A stretch of DNA of 64,000 nucleotides. It comes from Buttiauxella agrestis ATCC 33320 (GTDB lineage: Bacteria; Pseudomonadota; Gammaproteobacteria; Enterobacterales; Enterobacteriaceae). This document shows positions 9,943-21,878 of this stretch, one piece after another. The stretch is from assembly GCA_024169445.1 (NCBI GenBank), contig JALKFA010000001.1:4650001-4714000 (forward strand), in the 5' to 3' direction. The notes under the pieces were generated by a model, which made no database searches, was not told where the DNA came from, and was given only the letters and a program-made list of their open reading frames with translations. Position 1 is the stretch's first letter. Each line of letters starts with the position of its first letter. Made by a program: the position numbers and the translations under genes.

Positions 9943-11943
9943 GTGAAACACTCCCCAATACAATCGGCCAATCTGGGCTTTAACGAAGAGGGTACACCTG
10001 TATCCCGAGAGTTCGACGATGTTTACTTCTCTAATGATAATGGACTGGAGGAAACTCGTTATGTCTTTCTTGGTGGAAATCGTTTGTCAGAACGTTTTGC
10101 GACCCACGACCGCTCACTGTTTATCGTCGGTGAAAGCGGATTTGGCACTGGACTTAACTTCCTGACTTTATGGGAAGCTTTTGAACAATTCTGCCAAAAA
10201 CAGCCGAATTCTACCCTACAGCGCCTGCACTTTATTAGTTTTGAAAAATTCCCGCTGACAGCGAAAGATTTACACGCTGCTCATGCGCACTGGCCCGAAC
10301 TGGCGTCTTTTGCTCAGCAATTGCAGCAGCAATGGCCGCTGCCTGTCGCCGGTTGTCATCGCCTTTTACTGGCTGGCGGACGCGTCACTCTGGACCTCTG
10401 GTTTGGGGATATTAACGAGCTAATACCGCAGTTAGATGACACGTTAAATAATCAGGTCGACGCCTGGTTCCTTGATGGTTTTGCCCCGGCAAAAAATCCA
10501 GACATGTGGACGCCGCAACTATTTAACGCAATGGCAAAACTGGCTCGCCCAGGTGGCACGCTGGCGACATTCACCTCCGCAGGATTTGTGCGTCGTGGTT
10601 TGATTGATGCCGGTTTCACGATGACCAAAAGCAAAGGCTTTGGCCGCAAGCGGGAAATGCTGACGGGAGTGATGGAAAACGCCCTCGAATCGCCACCCCG
10701 CGCGCCCTGGTATGCTCGCCCCGCAGCCCGAGGCAACGAAGTCGCGATTATTGGCGGCGGTATTGCCAGCGCCCTGCTGTCACTCGCTTTGCTGCGTCGT
10801 GGCTGGCAGGTCACGCTGTACTGCGAAGATAGTGCTCCGGCCCTTGGCGCTTCCGGCAACCGCCAGGGCGCGCTTTACCCGTTGCTCAATACCCACAGCG
10901 CCACACTCACCCGCTTTTTCAGCGCTGCATTTACCTTTGCCCGCCGTTTATATGACTCATTGCCAGTAGAGTTTGATTATGACTGGTGTGGCGTCACGCA
11001 ACTGGGCTGGGACGAAAAGAGCCAGCATAAAATCGAGCAACTGCTGAGCCTCGAATTTCCAGAATTACTTGCCAGAGCGGTGAGTGCCGAAACGGTGGCA
11101 GAACTGTGTGGCGTTGAAACAGGCCATGGCGGAGTCACTTACCCGCTCGGTGGCTGGCTATGCCCGGCACAACTGACAGCCGGAGCATTGGCGTGCGCTG
11201 AAAAGATGGGATTAAAAACGCATTATCAGCATCGTGTTGAATCCTTAAGCAAGGCATCTGATGCGTGGCAATTAACCTTCGCTGACAACACCGTTCAGCA
11301 GCATGCCGCAGTGGTGTTAGCCAACGGCTATAAAATCAATAAATTCCCGCAAACCGAGAAGTTACCGATTTCCGCCGTCGGTGGACAGGTGAGCCATATT
11401 CCCACCACGCCATCACTTTCAGAGTTACGCCAGGTGTTGTGTTACGACGGTTATCTGACGCCGCAAAACCCGAGCAATCAGCAGCATTGCATCGGGGCGA
11501 GCTATCATCGGGGCGATGAGGAGATGCGCTATAACGATGAAGATCAGCAGCATAATCGCCAGCGTTTGCTTAACTGCCTGCCGGATGTGCAATGGCCTCA
11601 GGAAGTCGATGTCAGTGCCGGAGAAGCTCGTTGTGGAGTCCGCTGCGCGTCACGCGATCATATGCCGATGATTGGATCTGTTCCTGACTACAACGCCACA
11701 CTTGAAGCTTACGCAACGCTGGTTGAAAGCCATGAAAATGCCGAAACCGCACCGGTGTACCCAAATCTGTTTATGCTGGCATCCCTCGGTTCGAGAGGGC
11801 TTTGCAGTGCGCCACTGGCGGCAGAGATTCTGGCAGCACAAATGAGTGATGAACCCGTTCCGATGGATGGTGAAACACTGGCAGCGTTAAATCCGAATCG
11901 ATTTTGGGTGAGAAAATTGCTGAAGGGCAAAGAAGTTAAATAA
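9943..11943 (+). CDS. mnmC: Bifunctional tRNA 5-methylaminomethyl-2-thiouridine enzyme MnmC
   Basis: Final two steps of mnm5s2U34 synthesis in tRNA. The N-terminal part (about 1-245) is a SAM methyltransferase ([29 protein letters not shown]). The C-terminal part is an FAD-dependent oxidoreductase removing carboxymethyl ([20 protein letters not shown] near residue 265; [15 protein letters not shown]). The start is a GTG at 9943, giving [14 protein letters not shown], matching the E. coli N-terminus; a longer in-frame extension from 9883 has no family support. 666 residues against 668 in E. coli. Divergent from fabB. Confidence 0.96.
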   Translation: MKHSPIQSANLGFNEEGTPVSREFDDVYFSNDNGLEETRYVFLGGNRLSERFATHDRSLFIVGESGFGTGLNFLTLWEAFEQFCQKQPNSTLQRLHFISFEKFPLTAKDLHAAHAHWPELASFAQQLQQQWPLPVAGCHRLLLAGGRVTLDLWFGDINELIPQLDDTLNNQVDAWFLDGFAPAKNPDMWTPQLFNAMAKLARPGGTLATFTSAGFVRRGLIDAGFTMTKSKGFGRKREMLTGVMENALESPPRAPWYARPAARGNEVAIIGGGIASALLSLALLRRGWQVTLYCEDSAPALGASGNRQGALYPLLNTHSATLTRFFSAAFTFARRLYDSLPVEFDYDWCGVTQLGWDEKSQHKIEQLLSLEFPELLARAVSAETVAELCGVETGHGGVTYPLGGWLCPAQLTAGALACAEKMGLKTHYQHRVESLSKASDAWQLTFADNTVQQHAAVVLANGYKINKFPQTEKLPISAVGGQVSHIPTTPSLSELRQVLCYDGYLTPQNPSNQQHCIGASYHRGDEEMRYNDEDQQHNRQRLLNCLPDVQWPQEVDVSAGEARCGVRCASRDHMPMIGSVPDYNATLEAYATLVESHENAETAPVYPNLFMLASLGSRGLCSAPLAAEILAAQMSDEPVPMDGETLAALNPNRFWVRKLLKGKEVK

Positions 11944-11956
11944 TGGAAGGTTAGCG

Positions 11957-12042
11957 CCCTCACCCCGGCCCTCTCCCCCAGGAGAGGGAGAAAAGCATAC
12001 CGAACAGTTCCCTCTCCCTGGGGAGAGGGTTAGGGTGAGGGG
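11957..12042. repeat. Intergenic palindromic repeat (CCCTCACCC...GGGTGAGGG type), uninterrupted copy
   Basis: An 86-bp imperfect dyad between the convergent genes mnmC and yfcL, with outer arms CCCTCACCC and GGGTGAGGG and inner arms CCCTCTCCC and GGGAGAGGG. A second member, split by an insertion, lies at 62143-62171 and 62824-62889. Probably acts as a bidirectional terminator or mRNA-end stabiliser. Confidence 0.8.
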
Positions 12043-12049
12043 GAATATC

Positions 12050-12325
12050 TTAAAACTTCGCCTGCTGGTACAAATTGTCCCACATACCCAGCACTAAAGA
12101 CTGGTCACGCGGTGAAAGTTCACCTGCCTGAATAGCTTTTTCCAGGCTGCCGGATACCGCAGTGTGGAGCGCTTCTGGGCTATGGTCTTCACCGTGTTCC
12201 AGTTCCGCTACCGCAAGTGTCAGGTGGCCACGCAGATAACCGCTGGCAAACAGCTCGTCATCACTGGCTGTCTCAACCATTTCATCAATTAGCGCCAGTA
12301 TGCGTGTCTCAAATTCCGCGATCAT
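12050..12325 (-). CDS. yfcL: YfcL family protein
   Basis: A 91-residue acidic, largely helical soluble protein of unknown function, recognised from E. coli YfcL and its place after yfcM. The start MIAEFETRI at 12325 is used; an upstream in-frame ATG would run into epmC and has no family support. Last gene of the prmB/aroC-to-yfcL run, 26 bp after epmC. Confidence 0.9.
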   Translation of the reverse strand: MIAEFETRILALIDEMVETASDDELFASGYLRGHLTLAVAELEHGEDHSPEALHTAVSGSLEKAIQAGELSPRDQSLVLGMWDNLYQQAKF

Positions 12326-12351
12326 CGTACTTCCTCTTTTTTTGCAGGTAA

Positions 12352-12921
12352 TTAATTTAAATCTTCCGGCCACGGGAATTGTTCTGCGGCCAGCGGCGGG
12401 GTTTTGTAATAGTCCCGCAGTGCTTCAATCAGTTTTGCCGTGCGAGCCGGTATGCCCTCTTGCAGGTAAATCATCACCTGCGCATGAACCCGACGCTGGA
12501 AGGCGATTCTGTCCGGGTCGACATCGCCGCTCAGGTTGTCGCAACTGACATTGAACGGGAAGTTGGCTGCCACGCACAGTAACCATTCCTGCGCCTGGGG
12601 TTTAACTTCCACATCCTCGAATTTACTTTGTGTCTCGGCATCACGCCCATCAGGGCAATACCAGTAACCAAAATCCACCAGTTCACGGCGCGCTTTGCCA
12701 GCGATAAGCCAGTGGGAAATCTCGTGCATCCCGCTGGCGTAATAACCGTGGGCAAACACTACACGGTGATAAGGAATTTCCGCATCTGCTGGAAGATAGA
12801 TCGGTTCGTCGTCGCCTTTAATCAGACGTGTATTAAAATCGTCTTTAAAGCAGCTATCGAAAATATCGATAAGTTCCTGATAATGGTGTTCTGTTTTTAT
12901 TGTCATCATTGCTGTTGTCAT
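12352..12921 (-). CDS. epmC: Elongation factor P hydroxylase EpmC (YfcM)
   Basis: Hydroxylates the beta-lysylated Lys34 of elongation factor P, the last step after EpmB and EpmA. The [14 protein letters not shown] motif with its histidines and glutamate is the probable metal centre. The ATG at 12921 sits one base after the yfcA stop (TGAGATG) with GGGGA upstream, giving 189 residues; ATGs at 12909 and 12906 are closer to the 182-residue E. coli start and are possible alternatives. Confidence 0.93.
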   Translation of the reverse strand: MTTAMMTIKTEHHYQELIDIFDSCFKDDFNTRLIKGDDEPIYLPADAEIPYHRVVFAHGYYASGMHEISHWLIAGKARRELVDFGYWYCPDGRDAETQSKFEDVEVKPQAQEWLLCVAANFPFNVSCDNLSGDVDPDRIAFQRRVHAQVMIYLQEGIPARTAKLIEALRDYYKTPPLAAEQFPWPEDLN

Positions 12922-12922
12922 C

Positions 12923-13720
12923 TCAAGCTATCCCCAACCAATGGAGGATCTCCGTTCCGTGGCTATCAAATAAGAGTTTGGCACTCATCACCGCCGAGAC
13001 AATCACTATCATCGGGCGGATCAGTTTTTGGCCTTTACTCAATACCAGACGCGATCCCATTCGCGCCCCTATAAATTGCCCGGCCATCATCACAAAACCG
13101 GTTCCCCAAATCACTTTCCCGCCAATGATAAACAGCAGTAAGCCACCGAGGTTAGACGCGGCGTTTAACACTTTGGCGTGAGCGGTGGCTTTGGCGAGGT
13201 TAAAGCCGCATAACGTGACAAATGCCAGCGCGTAAAAAGAACCCGCACCAGGGCCAAAGAAACCGTCGTAGAACCCGACACACCCGCCAGCGACCAGCGC
13301 AAATGGCAGGCCGTATAAGCGACGCTGCCGGTCTTCGGCACCCAGTTTTGGCATCAATAAGAAGTACAGACCGATGCTAATGACCAGTATTGGCAGAATT
13401 TGGCGCAGCACGTCTGATTTTACATGCTGAACCAGTAACGCACCGGTCATTGAGCCGATCAACGTCATCAGAATATTGAGTTTCTGATCTTGCAGGCTGA
13501 CCACTTTGCGGCGAATAAAATAGATCGAGGATGAAACTGAACCGCCGCAGGCCTGCAACTTGTTGGTCGCCAGAGCTTGAGCCGGTGACATTCCTGTCGC
13601 TAACAATGCGGGTATAGTAATCAAACCGCCCCCACCCGCCAGAGCATCGATAAACCCTGCACCCATGGCGACAAAAAACAGCACCGCCAGCATCAGGGGG
13701 GAAACCATAAACCATTCCAT
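12923..13720 (-). CDS. yfcA: TauE/SafE family membrane protein YfcA
   Basis: A 265-residue polytopic membrane protein of the TauE/SafE (DUF81) family, thought to carry sulfur-containing or organic anions; the substrate of YfcA is unknown. The N-terminal GAGFIDALAGGGGLITIPALL and internal GFYDGFFGPGAGSFYALAFV glycine-rich repeats, one per half, are typical. Lies 11 bp downstream of mepA and is nearly fused to epmC. Confidence 0.93.
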   Translation of the reverse strand: MEWFMVSPLMLAVLFFVAMGAGFIDALAGGGGLITIPALLATGMSPAQALATNKLQACGGSVSSSIYFIRRKVVSLQDQKLNILMTLIGSMTGALLVQHVKSDVLRQILPILVISIGLYFLLMPKLGAEDRQRRLYGLPFALVAGGCVGFYDGFFGPGAGSFYALAFVTLCGFNLAKATAHAKVLNAASNLGGLLLFIIGGKVIWGTGFVMMAGQFIGARMGSRLVLSKGQKLIRPMIVIVSAVMSAKLLFDSHGTEILHWLGIA

Positions 13721-13731
13721 GATTTTATCCG

Positions 13732-14556
13732 TTAGAGAACGTGCTCATCCAGTAAGGCCTGACATGAGGCCGGAATTGGGGGTGGAGTTTTCTTTTTCGG
13801 TGCACTACTCCCAGGAGGCGGTGGTGCAAACCAGCTTTGCAATTCAGCCCCGCAACCGTCGCCTGGCGGCGGTAAGGGTTGATCTTCGCATTCAAGGCTA
13901 TCAGCCGGGCAACGCAGACGCACGTGCATATGCGCACGATGAGCAAACCACGGGCGAACTTTGCGTAGCCAGTCACGATCGGCTCCGGCATCCAGACACA
14001 ATTGTTGCTTAATCGCCGGATTGACGAAGATCCGCGTGACGTCGTTATCTTTCGCCGCAAGTTTGATCAGGCTGCTAATTTCAGGTTGCCACAAACGCGG
14101 TACCACATGCTGATTATCGCTGCCGACTAAATCCAGCGCCTGCGGTTTAAGTAACTGTGCAGACGTCCAGCGTGTTTTAGGTAACTGCAAAAAGATGTCT
14201 ACATCCAGCCCGCTTTGGTGGCTGGCGTGGCCTGAGCTAAAACGCCCACCTGCCGCCATGCCCATATCACCAATCAACACCGTACCAAGACCAAGCTGTG
14301 TGGACTGATTACTCAGGCGCTGAATAAACATCACTAAATCGGGGTGACCGAAATAGCGACGTTGATCCTGGCGCATCACCTGATAGCGCGGATCGTTTAG
14401 CGGCAACTCGTGGGCACCAACGATACAGCCGTTAGAAAAAGCACCAATAGATTGCGCACTACCCGCAATCGGATGACTAATTTTCTGCCACGGAGTGGCT
14501 GCAAAAGTAGCGGTGCTGGCAAGTAACGCCAGCAGCCCGACGAGCATTTTTTTCAT
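13732..14556 (-). CDS. mepA: Penicillin-insensitive murein endopeptidase MepA
   Basis: Periplasmic zinc DD/LD-endopeptidase that cuts cross-links in peptidoglycan (LAS family, M74). 274 residues with a cleavable signal peptide (about residues 1-19, ending TATFA). The metal motifs [14 protein letters not shown] and [10 protein letters not shown] are present, as are several cysteines expected to form disulfides. Sits 4 bp after aroC, consistent with the E. coli aroC-mepA operon. Confidence 0.96.
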   Translation of the reverse strand: MKKMLVGLLALLASTATFAATPWQKISHPIAGSAQSIGAFSNGCIVGAHELPLNDPRYQVMRQDQRRYFGHPDLVMFIQRLSNQSTQLGLGTVLIGDMGMAAGGRFSSGHASHQSGLDVDIFLQLPKTRWTSAQLLKPQALDLVGSDNQHVVPRLWQPEISSLIKLAAKDNDVTRIFVNPAIKQQLCLDAGADRDWLRKVRPWFAHRAHMHVRLRCPADSLECEDQPLPPPGDGCGAELQSWFAPPPPGSSAPKKKTPPPIPASCQALLDEHVL

Positions 14557-14560
14557 CGCA

Positions 14561-15646
14561 TTACCAACGCGGAAGAGGGAAAGTCACGTCGCCGTTTTGA
14601 GCACGTTGACGCAGCATATGATCCATCAAAACAATCGCTAACATGGCTTCGGCGATAGGAACAGCACGAATACCGACGCAAGGATCGTGGCGGCCACGGG
14701 TGACCATCTCAACTTCTTCGCCTTCGCGGTTAATCGTACGGCCCGGCACCATAATGCTTGAGGTCGGCTTCAGCGCCATATTGGCGATAATTTGCTGGCC
14801 ACTGCTGATACCACCCAAAATGCCGCCAGCGTGGTTGCTCTGGAAACCTTGTTTAGTGATTTCGTCACGGTTCTGGCTACCGCGCAGATTGACTACGCCA
14901 AAGCCATCACCGATTTCGACACCTTTCACCGCGTTGATGCTCATCAGCGCATGGGCAATATCGGCATCTAAACGATCAAATACCGGTTCGCCAAGGCCTG
15001 GTGGCACGTTGTCCGCCACCACGGTGACTTTCGCACCAATGGAGTCGCCTTCTTTTTTCAGCGCGCGCATCAGTTCATCAAGCGTTTCAATTTTATCCGG
15101 ATCCGGGCAGAAGAACGGGTTCTGCTCAACTTGATCCCAGTCTTTGATTTCCAGTGGTACATCGCCCATTTGCGTCAGGCAGCCACGAATGGTAATGCCG
15201 TATTTGTGCGCCAGATATTTTTTAGCAATTGCACCAGCGGCTACACGCATCGCGGTTTCGCGGGCGGAAGAACGACCACCGCCGCGGTAATCGCGCAGGC
15301 CGTATTTTTGTTCGTAGGTGTAATCAGCGTGGCCCGGACGGAACACGTCTTTGATTGCGCTGTAATCTTGTGAACGCTGATCGGTGTTTTCAATCAACAG
15401 ACCGATGCTGGTACCGGTGGTCACGCCTTCAAATACACCAGAAAGGATTTTGACCTGGTCAGGTTCACGACGTTGCGTGGTATAGCGGGACGTCCCTGGG
15501 CGGCGGCGATCGAGGTCGTGTTGTAAATCAGCTTCGGTAAGCGGAATGCCGGGCGGCACACCATCAACGATACAACCCAACGCCACACCGTGGGATTCAC
15601 CAAATGTCGTTACGCGAAATACTTGTCCGATAGAATTTCCTGCCAT
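14561..15646 (-). CDS. aroC: Chorismate synthase AroC
   Basis: Seventh step of the shikimate pathway, EPSP to chorismate, using reduced FMN. 361 residues; signatures [18 protein letters not shown] near the N-terminus, [15 protein letters not shown] and [20 protein letters not shown] are intact. Downstream genes mepA and yfcA follow closely; prmB is 79 bp upstream with a hairpin terminator between. Confidence 0.98.
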   Translation of the reverse strand: MAGNSIGQVFRVTTFGESHGVALGCIVDGVPPGIPLTEADLQHDLDRRRPGTSRYTTQRREPDQVKILSGVFEGVTTGTSIGLLIENTDQRSQDYSAIKDVFRPGHADYTYEQKYGLRDYRGGGRSSARETAMRVAAGAIAKKYLAHKYGITIRGCLTQMGDVPLEIKDWDQVEQNPFFCPDPDKIETLDELMRALKKEGDSIGAKVTVVADNVPPGLGEPVFDRLDADIAHALMSINAVKGVEIGDGFGVVNLRGSQNRDEITKQGFQSNHAGGILGGISSGQQIIANMALKPTSSIMVPGRTINREGEEVEMVTRGRHDPCVGIRAVPIAEAMLAIVLMDHMLRQRAQNGDVTFPLPRW

Positions 15647-15690
15647 TTGTCACGGCTCCTTACCGTTGTCATTTTCGTTGTGTTGTCAGC

Positions 15691-15717
15691 AAAAGAAGAC
15701 GGGCCAAAAGGCCCGCC
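15691..15717 (-). terminator. Hairpin terminator between prmB and aroC
   Basis: On the minus strand GGCGGGCC, TTTT, GGCCCGTC then TTCTTTT, just after the prmB stop. Probably partial, since aroC is downstream in the same direction. Confidence 0.7.
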
Positions 15718-15725
15718 TGCACAGA

Positions 15726-16658
15726 TTAATCTTTGTAAATGCTGAAATGTTCACGCGCGTCAATCAACTGCGATTTAGTCAGCATAAACACGCCGTCACC
15801 GCCGTTGTCGAACTCAAGCCAGGTGAACGGCACATCCGGATACTGATCCATCAGATGTACCATGCTGTTCCCGACTTCACAGATCAGGATGCCGCCATCA
15901 GCGAGGTAGTCCGGGGCACACGCCAGAATACGACGCGCCAGTTTCAGGCCGTCCGTCCCCGCAGCTAAACCTAACTCCGGCTCGAAGCGGAATTCGCCTG
16001 GTAGGTCAGACATATCTTCCGCATCCACATACGGCGGGTTAGTGACGATAATGTCGTACTGAACTTTCGGCAGGTCGCGGAACAGGTCGGAACGAATCGG
16101 CGTTACCTGGTTTTCCAGACCGTGTTCAGCGATGTTTTGCTCGGCAACTGCCAGCGCATCCAAAGAAATATCGACCGCATCCACTTCCGCATTCTGGAAT
16201 TCATAAGCACAAGCGATAGCGATACAGCCACTGCCGGTGCACATATCCAGAATATGGTGTGGTTCCTGGTCGAAAAGACCGGCGAAACGGTTGGTGATAA
16301 GCTCGCCAATCGGGGAACGTGGCACCAGCACACGCTCATCAACATAAAACTCATGGCCGCAGAACCAGGCTTTGTTAGTTAGATAAGCGACCGGAATGCG
16401 CTCGTTTACGCGGCGAATCACGCGCTCAACAATACGATGACGCTCGCTAGGAGTCAGGCGTGCTGTACGCATATCTTCTGGAATATCCAGCGGCAGATAG
16501 AGGCTTGGCAGCACTAGCTGAACGGCTTCGTCCCACGGGTTATCGGTACCGTGACCATACCAGACGTTGGCGGCGCTAAAACGACTTACTGCCCAGCGCA
16601 GCATATCCTGAATGGTGTGCAGCTCATTCACTGCCTCATCGACGAAAATTTTATCCAC
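15726..16658 (-). CDS. prmB: 50S ribosomal protein L3 N5-glutamine methyltransferase PrmB
   Basis: SAM-dependent methylation of a glutamine in ribosomal protein L3. 310 residues; SAM-binding [18 protein letters not shown] around residue 135 and the catalytic NPPY motif ([13 protein letters not shown]). The start codon is GTG at 16658, giving the conserved (M)[12 protein letters not shown]. Divergent from smrB. Confidence 0.96.
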   Translation of the reverse strand: MDKIFVDEAVNELHTIQDMLRWAVSRFSAANVWYGHGTDNPWDEAVQLVLPSLYLPLDIPEDMRTARLTPSERHRIVERVIRRVNERIPVAYLTNKAWFCGHEFYVDERVLVPRSPIGELITNRFAGLFDQEPHHILDMCTGSGCIAIACAYEFQNAEVDAVDISLDALAVAEQNIAEHGLENQVTPIRSDLFRDLPKVQYDIIVTNPPYVDAEDMSDLPGEFRFEPELGLAAGTDGLKLARRILACAPDYLADGGILICEVGNSMVHLMDQYPDVPFTWLEFDNGGDGVFMLTKSQLIDAREHFSIYKD

Positions 16659-16828
16659 GTTGCCCTCCGCAGGCCGTTCGCGCTAATTCAATAATCGATT
16701 AGTTTGCCATGAAGACCGCGACAAATCAGCATATCAATTACGCTCACCGTCGGGAAAATTGCGTTTTATTTAGTGATGGACGGCAAACCAGGTAAACTAG
16801 CGGCAATAACGAATGCGAGATGAGCCAG

Positions 16829-17380
16829 ATGAAAAAGAAAACTCCGCTCAGCGTTGATGATCAGAACCTTTTCCGTGGTTTGATGAGCGGTACCAAAAAA
16901 CTGACTCAGGACACGATTGTTCATCGTCCAATGCGCAAGAAAATACAGCAAGTCCCGGTGAAACGGCTATTACAGGAACAAGCCGATGCCAGTCATTATT
17001 TTTCTGATGAATTCCAGCCACGCCTGGCGACAGAAGGCCCTACGCGCTATGTGCGCGAAGATGTCAGCCACTTTGAGCTGAAAAAAATTCGTCGTGGTGA
17101 TTATTCGCCAGAGTTATTCCTCGACTTACATGGCCTGACGCAGTTACAAGCCAAACAAGAATTAGGTGCGTTAATCGCCGCTTGTCGTCGTGAACACGTA
17201 TTTTGTGCCTGTGTGATGCACGGGCATGGAAAACATGTATTGAAACAGCAAACACCGCTGTGGCTGGCGCAACACCCGCACATTATGGCATTTCACCAGG
17301 CGCCGAAAGAGTATGGCGGTGATGCCGCATTGCTGGTGTTGATTGAAATCGAAGAGTGGATGCCGCCGGAATTGCCTTAA
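16829..17380 (+). CDS. smrB: Ribosome rescue endonuclease SmrB
   Basis: Smr-domain endonuclease that cleaves mRNA at collided ribosomes, releasing the trailing ribosome for tmRNA rescue. 183 residues from MKKKTPLS (ATG at 16829, matching E. coli; an ATG three codons upstream is possible). The N-terminal helix region is followed by the Smr domain with [16 protein letters not shown] (about residue 97) and the GHGKHVLK loop. Confidence 0.95.
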   Translation: MKKKTPLSVDDQNLFRGLMSGTKKLTQDTIVHRPMRKKIQQVPVKRLLQEQADASHYFSDEFQPRLATEGPTRYVREDVSHFELKKIRRGDYSPELFLDLHGLTQLQAKQELGALIAACRREHVFCACVMHGHGKHVLKQQTPLWLAQHPHIMAFHQAPKEYGGDAALLVLIEIEEWMPPELP

Positions 17381-17385
17381 GATTT

Positions 17386-17463
17386 TATGTCGGATGACGC
17401 TGCGCTTATCCGACCTACGATTTTGATTTTGTAGGGTGGATAAGCGCAGCGTCATCCACCAAA
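17386..17463. repeat. REP/BIME pair
   Basis: Two facing REP-like palindromes: GTCGGATGACGCTGCGCTTA and, inverted, GTGGATAAGCGCAGCGTCAT, separated by an AT-rich spacer. Lies just after the smrB stop. Confidence 0.85.
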
Positions 17464-17489
17464 CTTATCGTATGATCGCACAAATAAGA

Positions 17490-17516
17490 AGAGCCGCATT
17501 TCGCGGCTCTTTTTTT
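17490..17516 (+). terminator. Terminator downstream of smrB
   Basis: AGAGCCGC, short loop, GCGGCTCT followed by seven T residues; between smrB and the convergent sixA. Confidence 0.85.
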
Positions 17517-17530
17517 CATGCTTACGGCTT

Positions 17531-18019
17531 TCAGATAGCTTTAGCAACCTTGAGATTGCACGGACTCATCTGCCAGTTGAACACCCCTTTCCCGGTTTCG
17601 GGATCAAGTGTGACATTAGCAATAGCCGAAGTGCTGAACATCGGAGGTGTCTCTTGTGGACAGAGCTCAGACACCAGGTAGCCGACCAACGGCAAATGGG
17701 AAATCACCAACGCTGATTCAACCCCTTCATTTGCCAGAGCTTGCAGGTAATCACCCACCAGGCCCACATCGCCGCACGGTGTCAATTCCGGCAGAATGTC
17801 TTCTTTACCTGGAAGACTCAGTGCTTCCCGCACTACATCCAGGGTTTGTTCGGCTCGCAGGTAAGGGCTCACCAGAACACGTTCGATATCCGCTACTTGA
17901 CCTTTCAACCAAGTCGCCATGATTCGGGATTCATCACAACCACACTGGGTGAGTGGACGTACCGAGTCGCTGGCGGCATCGAGTGCTGCGTCGCCGTGAC
18001 GCATGATAAAAACTTGCAT
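17531..18019 (-). CDS. sixA: Phosphohistidine phosphatase SixA
   Basis: Histidine phosphatase that removes phosphate from phosphohistidine proteins; in E. coli it acts on NPr of the nitrogen PTS and was first described for ArcB. 162 residues; the RHG motif MRHGDA (catalytic His8) and second histidine in VISHLPLVGYL are present. Convergent with smrB. 221 bp separate it from the fadJ stop. Confidence 0.95.
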   Translation of the reverse strand: MQVFIMRHGDAALDAASDSVRPLTQCGCDESRIMATWLKGQVADIERVLVSPYLRAEQTLDVVREALSLPGKEDILPELTPCGDVGLVGDYLQALANEGVESALVISHLPLVGYLVSELCPQETPPMFSTSAIANVTLDPETGKGVFNWQMSPCNLKVAKAI

Positions 18020-18240
18020 ATTGCACCGCTTTTGTTAACCAGGAATGCTTGAATTCCCCTGAAACTTGAGAGGAGAATTCAGCAGCCGGGCATTGTGCCT
18101 TATCCGTACATCGAATGAAACGCTGTTTTTTACCTCAATGGTGCAAGTATAGTCAATCACTGTTTATTAAATGACCGACCAGCATCCATTCACCGAGCCA
18201 TATGTTTATGTTTCTTTGACTACAGTTTCATTTCTGAGGT

Positions 18241-20364
18241 TCACTTTCCCCAGAAATTTCGTTGTTCTTCCACCATTTGTAAAAGTCGGTCGCAAGGAGC
18301 AAAACGCTCCCCGTACTGACTAGCCAGGCGTTGCAACTGCGCGACGACTTCACCCGCTCCCAGTGTATCCATATAACGGAACGGGCCACCGAGGAACGGT
18401 GGGAAACCAATACCAAATACGCCGCCGATGTCACCATCGCGAGCACTGCGAACCACGCCCTCATCGAGACAGCGAGCCGCCTCATTGAGCATCATCATCA
18501 CGCAGCGTTGTGCGATCTCTTTTTCAGCCAGTGCGCCTTTTGGCGAAACGCCCAGCAGGGTATAAATTGCAGCATCAACCTGCTTTTTGCTTCTACTCCC
18601 TTTCCCTGGATAAAGATAGAAACCACGCCCATTTTTTCTACCTTTGCGATCGTCATTCAATATTGCTGCAATACTTTGTGGTGCAGCAAAACGATCGCCA
18701 TAAGCATGCTGAAGTATAGGACTAATTTTAGTCCCTACATCGATTCCCACCTCATCCAAAAGTTGGATTGGGCCGACCGGAAAACCAAACGCCACCAGCG
18801 CATTATCAATTTTATCGACAGGCTCCCCTTCCACCAGGCAACGCATCGCTTCATTAACGTAAGGCGCCAAAATACGGTTGACGTAGAAGCCTGCGCTATC
18901 GCCCACCACAATCGGTGTTTTGCCCTGTTTTTTAGCCAATGCAACGGTTGTGGAAATGGTTTCCGCACTGGTTCCAGCGTGTGGGATAACTTCAACCAAT
19001 GGCATTTTATCTACCGGACTAAAGTAATGCAGACCGATGACAAGTTCAGGGTGTGCGGCGTTTGCCGCAATATCGGCAATCGGCAGCGAGGAAGTATTAG
19101 AAGCAAAAATAGTATGCGGTGCGGAGTTTTGTTCGATTTCCGCAACCATCTTTTGCTTAAGCGCCAGATCTTCAAAAACGGCTTCCACAACGATGTCACG
19201 GTTATGGAAACCATGATAATCAGTACCGCCGGAGATCCGCGCCATTTCACGCTGGCGCTCCGCCGCTTTCAGATGGCGACGACGCACTTTTTTATCCAGC
19301 AAATCCCAACTGTATTTCAGCGCATGGTTAATGCCGTCGTTATTAATGTCTTTGATGCGCACCGGTAATTTGCCTTTGGTGGCAGTGACAAAGGCAATCC
19401 CGCCGCCCATCAAGCCACCGCCCAACACGCCAACCGCATTTATCGGCCGTGGAGGTGCATCAGCACCGTGCTCTTTTTTAAGCTCTGTGCTGGCAAAAAA
19501 CAACCCGCGTAATGCCGCTGATTGTGGCGTCATCGCCAGTTCGCCAAAGGCTTTCGCCTCCGACTCATAACCACTAAAACTGCCCTGCCCAAGCCCGACT
19601 TTTATCACTTCGATAATGCGCAACGTGGCAGGATAATTACCACGCGTTTTTTGCTCGGTTTTTTTCTCTACCATGCTAAACAACAGTGAACGGCCAAGCG
19701 GGCCTGCAAGAATACGTTCCCGAACCGGCAAAATGCGCGATGGCTGGCGGCCTTTTGCCACCAGCTCAACTGCCGCCTTCAGCAAAATCGACTGCGGCAC
19801 CACTTCATCGACCAGCCCCAGTTTCAGCGCCTGACGCGGGCGCAATTGTTTCCCGGTCAGGATCATGTCCAGCGCATGGCTGACGCCAATCAAACGCGGC
19901 AAACGCTGTGTGCCACCAGAACCCGGCAACAGACCCAACTGCACTTCAGGTAAGCCGAGTTTAGTTTTTTCATCATCGGTGCAGATACGCGAATGACAGG
20001 CCAGCGCCAGTTCCAGCCCGCCGCCGAGACACGCGCCATGAATAGCCGCCACCACCGGAATCGGAAGCGCTGCAATTTCCGCCATGATTTGCTGGCCCTG
20101 CTGCGCCAGCGTTTGGGCTTCAAGCGCAGTCTGGCAACTGGCAATCATGTTGATGTCAGCACCGGCAATAAAGTTATCAGGCTTTCCTGAGATAAATATC
20201 AAGCCTTGCAGGGCCGTGTTATCGCGAACCTGTTTAATAATGTTGTGCACGTCAGGCCCGAAAGAGGCTTTCAGGGTATTCATCTTTTCGCCCGGCACAT
20301 CAATTGTCACAACGGCGATATTGTCGAGGCGGACATGCAAGTTGAAAGCAGAAGTCTGTTCCAT
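18241..20364 (-). CDS. fadJ: Fatty acid oxidation complex alpha subunit FadJ (anaerobic)
   Basis: Multifunctional enoyl-CoA hydratase / 3-hydroxyacyl-CoA dehydrogenase / epimerase partner of FadI. 707 residues. The N-terminal crotonase domain has the oxyanion-hole segment [15 protein letters not shown]. The NAD-binding fold begins [17 protein letters not shown] near residue 315, followed by the dehydrogenase C-terminal repeats. The ATG overlaps the fadI stop (TAATG). Regulated with fadI through the FadR site upstream of fadI. Confidence 0.97.
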   Translation of the reverse strand: MEQTSAFNLHVRLDNIAVVTIDVPGEKMNTLKASFGPDVHNIIKQVRDNTALQGLIFISGKPDNFIAGADINMIASCQTALEAQTLAQQGQQIMAEIAALPIPVVAAIHGACLGGGLELALACHSRICTDDEKTKLGLPEVQLGLLPGSGGTQRLPRLIGVSHALDMILTGKQLRPRQALKLGLVDEVVPQSILLKAAVELVAKGRQPSRILPVRERILAGPLGRSLLFSMVEKKTEQKTRGNYPATLRIIEVIKVGLGQGSFSGYESEAKAFGELAMTPQSAALRGLFFASTELKKEHGADAPPRPINAVGVLGGGLMGGGIAFVTATKGKLPVRIKDINNDGINHALKYSWDLLDKKVRRRHLKAAERQREMARISGGTDYHGFHNRDIVVEAVFEDLALKQKMVAEIEQNSAPHTIFASNTSSLPIADIAANAAHPELVIGLHYFSPVDKMPLVEVIPHAGTSAETISTTVALAKKQGKTPIVVGDSAGFYVNRILAPYVNEAMRCLVEGEPVDKIDNALVAFGFPVGPIQLLDEVGIDVGTKISPILQHAYGDRFAAPQSIAAILNDDRKGRKNGRGFYLYPGKGSRSKKQVDAAIYTLLGVSPKGALAEKEIAQRCVMMMLNEAARCLDEGVVRSARDGDIGGVFGIGFPPFLGGPFRYMDTLGAGEVVAQLQRLASQYGERFAPCDRLLQMVEEQRNFWGK

Positions 20365-21674
20365 TATTCGACCTCCAGAACCATTGCAGCACCCAGGCCA
20401 CCTGCCGCGCAGGCGGTAACCAAACCAAATCCACCGCCACGGCGCCGCAGTTCATGCAGCGTTTGCGTGATCATGCGCGCCCCCGTTGCAGCAAACGGGT
20501 GTCCGTAAGCAATCGAGCCGCCTAAAACGTTAAATTTAGAGTCGTCCACTTCGCCGGTCGCATGAGCGCGGCCTAATACATCGCGAGCAAAACGCTCGCT
20601 GGCGAGCATTTTCAGGTTAGCCAGCGTCTGTGCAGCAAAGGCTTCGTGCATATCGAATAAGGTCAGATCATTCAATGTGATGCCTGCTCTTTCAAGCGCC
20701 AGCGGTGTTGCCCATGCGGGGCCGAGCAGCATGTCCTGCCAGACATCAACCGCAGTGAAAGCGTAACTGCGCAAATAGCCCAGCGGCTTCAAACCCAATT
20801 CTTTGGCGCGTGATTCGGTCATCAGAATAACCGCTGCCGCCCCGTCGGTTAACGGAGTGCTGTTTGCCGCAGTCACCGTACCGTGTTTGCGGTCAAACGC
20901 CGGACGCAGTTTCGCATAATCGGCAATCGACGAATTTTGGCGAACATTATTATCTTCGCTGAAAGGCTGGCGATAAGGCGGGATAAAGGCAGTCATGACC
21001 TCTTCGCTCAGTTTGCCTTCTTGCCATGCAATCGCTGCTTTGGTGTGGGAGCGATGCGCCAGCGCATCTTGTTGTTCACGAGTAATTCCATGAGTTTTCG
21101 CCATTTGCTCGGCGGTGTCGCCCATCCGTAAACCGGTTGAGTATTCCGCAACGGCTGGTGGAACAGGTAATAAATCGCGCGGGCGCAAACGTGAAAACAG
21201 TTTCAGCTTCTGCCCCAGCGTGCGCGCTTTATTGGCATCCACCAGTACGCGCCCCAGTTTTTTACTCACGCCAATGGGCAAAACGGATGATGAATCAGCA
21301 CCACCGGCAATCCCCGCGCGAATGGTGCCTGCCATCAGGCTTTCGGCGACGTTCGCCACTGCCTGGAAGCTAGTCGCACAAGCACGGCTGACGCTGTAGG
21401 CATCGGTATGCACGCTCATTCCTGTCCCCAGGACAATCTCACGGGCAATGTTTGGCGCTTCCGGCATCTGGACAACCTGGCCGAAAACCAATTGTTCAAT
21501 GATTTCTGGGGGAATTTCGCTGCGGGCCAACAATTCGCTGACCACCATGTTGCCGAGATCGACGGCAGGTATACCGTGAAATGCCGTAGCCTGGCGAGCA
21601 AACGGTGTGCGTAACCCACTGACGATGGCAATGCGGTCGCCCTGACGGGTGACCAGCGGAAGTGCCTGACTCAT
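20364..21674 (-). CDS. fadI: Acetyl-CoA acyltransferase FadI
   Basis: Thiolase of the FadIJ complex, used in beta-oxidation chiefly under anaerobic conditions. 436 residues from [12 protein letters not shown] (ATG at 21674; matches the E. coli length; a 12-residue upstream extension is unlikely). Active-site cysteine in [10 protein letters not shown] (Cys99), histidine in [16 protein letters not shown] and second cysteine in [12 protein letters not shown]. First gene of fadIJ. Confidence 0.97.
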   Translation of the reverse strand: MSQALPLVTRQGDRIAIVSGLRTPFARQATAFHGIPAVDLGNMVVSELLARSEIPPEIIEQLVFGQVVQMPEAPNIAREIVLGTGMSVHTDAYSVSRACATSFQAVANVAESLMAGTIRAGIAGGADSSSVLPIGVSKKLGRVLVDANKARTLGQKLKLFSRLRPRDLLPVPPAVAEYSTGLRMGDTAEQMAKTHGITREQQDALAHRSHTKAAIAWQEGKLSEEVMTAFIPPYRQPFSEDNNVRQNSSIADYAKLRPAFDRKHGTVTAANSTPLTDGAAAVILMTESRAKELGLKPLGYLRSYAFTAVDVWQDMLLGPAWATPLALERAGITLNDLTLFDMHEAFAAQTLANLKMLASERFARDVLGRAHATGEVDDSKFNVLGGSIAYGHPFAATGARMITQTLHELRRRGGGFGLVTACAAGGLGAAMVLEVE

Positions 21675-21763
21675 AACGCTCCCCTGTTTTTCCCTTTGTC
21701 TATGAAACAACAGCCATATTGCTGTAACTACATATTTCCAGGAATAAAATTGTAAATGACCAA

Positions 21764-21780
21764 TAGTGGTCTGACCTGAT
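21764..21780 (-). promoter_or_regulatory. FadR operator of fadIJ
   Basis: The minus strand reads ATCAGGTCAGACCACTA, matching the GGTCNGACC core of the FadR consensus, about 90 bp upstream of fadI. Predicts repression released by long-chain acyl-CoA. Confidence 0.75.
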
Positions 21781-21878
21781 CACAGTTTTAACCAAAAAGT
21801 TACAATCAGCCAACCGGTGGACTAAAGAATTGGGAGGGGGGACACGCTTTAAAGAAGGATATTAAAGTGAAAGAAGGT

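Noticed and set aside
18331-19368. 345-codon plus-strand frame opposite fadJ
   Set aside because: Antisense shadow of a well-supported fadJ, with composition typical of reverse-strand frames.
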